From: an uncultured Armatimonadota bacterium
Lineage (GTDB): Bacteria; Armatimonadota; Fimbriimonadia; Fimbriimonadales; Fimbriimonadaceae
Assembly: GCA_903927025.1 (NCBI GenBank)
Contig: CAIYLG010000021.1
Coordinates: 62,001-126,000 of the forward strand
Length of the DNA stretch: 64,000 bases
Direction of reading: 5' to 3'
This document shows positions 63,435 through 64,000 of the stretch, one piece after another. The position numbers were made by a program, and so were the translations under genes. The notes under the pieces are model-generated. The model made no database searches. It was not told where the DNA came from and was given only the letters and a program-made list of their open reading frames with translations. Position 1 is the stretch's first letter; each line of letters opens with the position of its first letter.

Positions 63435-64000
63435 ATGAAGGCGATCTCTCTATTTATGGACGTGGAAGACCCCGTCAACCCCCTTGCAGATGACGCCGCA
63501 AAGGATTTCGCCGAACTGTTTACCGCCGCCGGAGTCAAGGGATCTTTCTGCCTCACCGGAGAAAAGTGTCGAACCCTCACCGCACGAGGACGGCAAGACG
63601 TCGCAGCCGCGTACCTCCCTCATAGCCTTGGTCTCCACACCAACACTCATTCCTTTCACCCATCCACAATGGAGCTGCTTGCCGACCTTGAGTGGGAAGA
63701 AGGATGCCGGGCCGCGATCCAAGCGGAACGACCCGGGATGGATGCATTTACGAACCTAATCGGACGCCCACCCGAATTCTGGGGAGGAGGAGGCAACACT
63801 TGGTCACCAGAGATCACGGAAGCTCTGAAGCAGATCGGAATCCCGGCCTACTCCTACGCCCTCACAGAATTTGCCGACCATGCCCCGCATCGCTTCAATG
63901 GAGTCGTCGGGCTTCCCCAAGCCCTGAGCATCTCTGAACTAGACTGGCAAGATGACGATCGCGCGGCCCCAGCGGTTGAACGAGTGCTCCGTGAGATTGA
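63435..64000 (+). CDS. Polysaccharide deacetylase-like protein, 3' end beyond window
   Basis: ATG 63435 opens a frame that stays open to the window end (188 complete codons). It starts ISLFMDVEDPVNPLADDAAKDFAELF, where the Asp near the first strand fits the NodB Asp. It continues GVKGSFCLTGEKCRTL and LGLHTNTHSFHPS, which supplies the His-x3-His pair of carbohydrate esterase 4-like proteins, and RPPEFWGGGGNTWSPEITEALKQIGIPAYSY. No signal peptide is visible. Later residues, including the second half of the barrel, are missing. The same fold occurs in the deacetylase at 35881, but they are not close paralogues. A CAAAAT lies 9 nt before the ATG. Confidence 0.7.
   Translation, partial: MKAISLFMDVEDPVNPLADDAAKDFAELFTAAGVKGSFCLTGEKCRTLTARGRQDVAAAYLPHSLGLHTNTHSFHPSTMELLADLEWEEGCRAAIQAERPGMDAFTNLIGRPPEFWGGGGNTWSPEITEALKQIGIPAYSYALTEFADHAPHRFNGVVGLPQALSISELDWQDDDRAAPAVERVLREI

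Noticed and set aside
1-64000. tRNA, rRNA, CRISPR array, transposase or integrase
   Set aside because: Intergenic gaps were read for cloverleaf ends, direct repeats and terminal inverted repeats; none were convincing.

Overview
The window looks like chromosomal DNA of a free-living, saprophytic member of the Armatimonadota, probably close to Fimbriimonas. The best marker is the prepilin-like protein at 10584-11276: its [20 protein letters not shown] helix, [20 protein letters not shown] segment and late [13 protein letters not shown] motif are typical of that phylum (established knowledge plus inference). A beta-barrel porin ending in Phe indicates an outer membrane. I see no tRNA, rRNA, CRISPR array, insertion sequence or phage gene.

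Layout. 1-9050: an edge-truncated beta-propeller protein, a GH172 (DUF2961) enzyme, an MFS transporter, a GH123/DUF4091-like protein and a GH5 glycanase. 9061-11276: a fluoride riboswitch, a CLC-type fluoride exporter and a prepilin-like gene overlapping it. 11280-14168: a sorbosone-dehydrogenase-like lipoprotein, an amidohydrolase broken by an in-frame TAG, and a small minus-strand transcription unit. That unit has a promoter, a 20-residue aromatic-rich leader peptide, a perfect 15-bp terminator and a standalone acetolactate-synthase regulatory C-domain. 14526-20352: two tandem S53 (sedolisin-type) peptidases and a YncE-like propeller, each followed by a strong terminator. 20530-34829: a GH38 alpha-mannosidase with appended modules, an NTF2-like protein, a lipoprotein hydrolase, a sodium:solute symporter, a BNR/Ig-repeat protein, a triple YbjQ-domain protein and an epimerase. 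35043-42481: UppP, polysaccharide deacetylase, GH16 glycanase, CBM9-like protein, the amtB-glnB pair and a DUF2254 protein. 42478-45389: a sugar-acid dehydratase plus FAH-family enzyme suggesting a Weimberg-type pentose route, and a 40-residue membrane microprotein. 45519-56805: an unrecognised TIM-barrel-like enzyme, GNAT, DUF1844, TrxB, an HEYGH metalloprotease, porin, aldo/keto reductase and a beta-lactamase-fold protein. 55550-64000: an SbcD/SbcC-like (YhaO/YhaN) pair, two paralogous secreted proteins and a truncated deacetylase.

How the genes work together. The dominant theme is degradation and uptake of plant or microbial polysaccharides and protein: six or more glycanases, secreted peptidases, sugar-acid dehydratases, an SSS symporter and a porin. 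Nitrogen uptake (amtB-glnB), envelope synthesis (uppP, deacetylases) and DNA repair genes lie among them.

Most notable. (1) The aromatic-leader attenuator at 13731-14168 looks like ribosome-stalling control by Trp/Phe of a lone IlvN-type C-domain; I know of no described example. (2) The fluoride riboswitch has a readable on-switch expression platform. (3) Seven genes have a -10-like hexamer 6-8 nt before the start codon and no Shine-Dalgarno, suggesting common leaderless transcription. (4) The amidohydrolase has a single in-frame amber codon. All functional claims rest on reading motifs by eye; no database search was possible.
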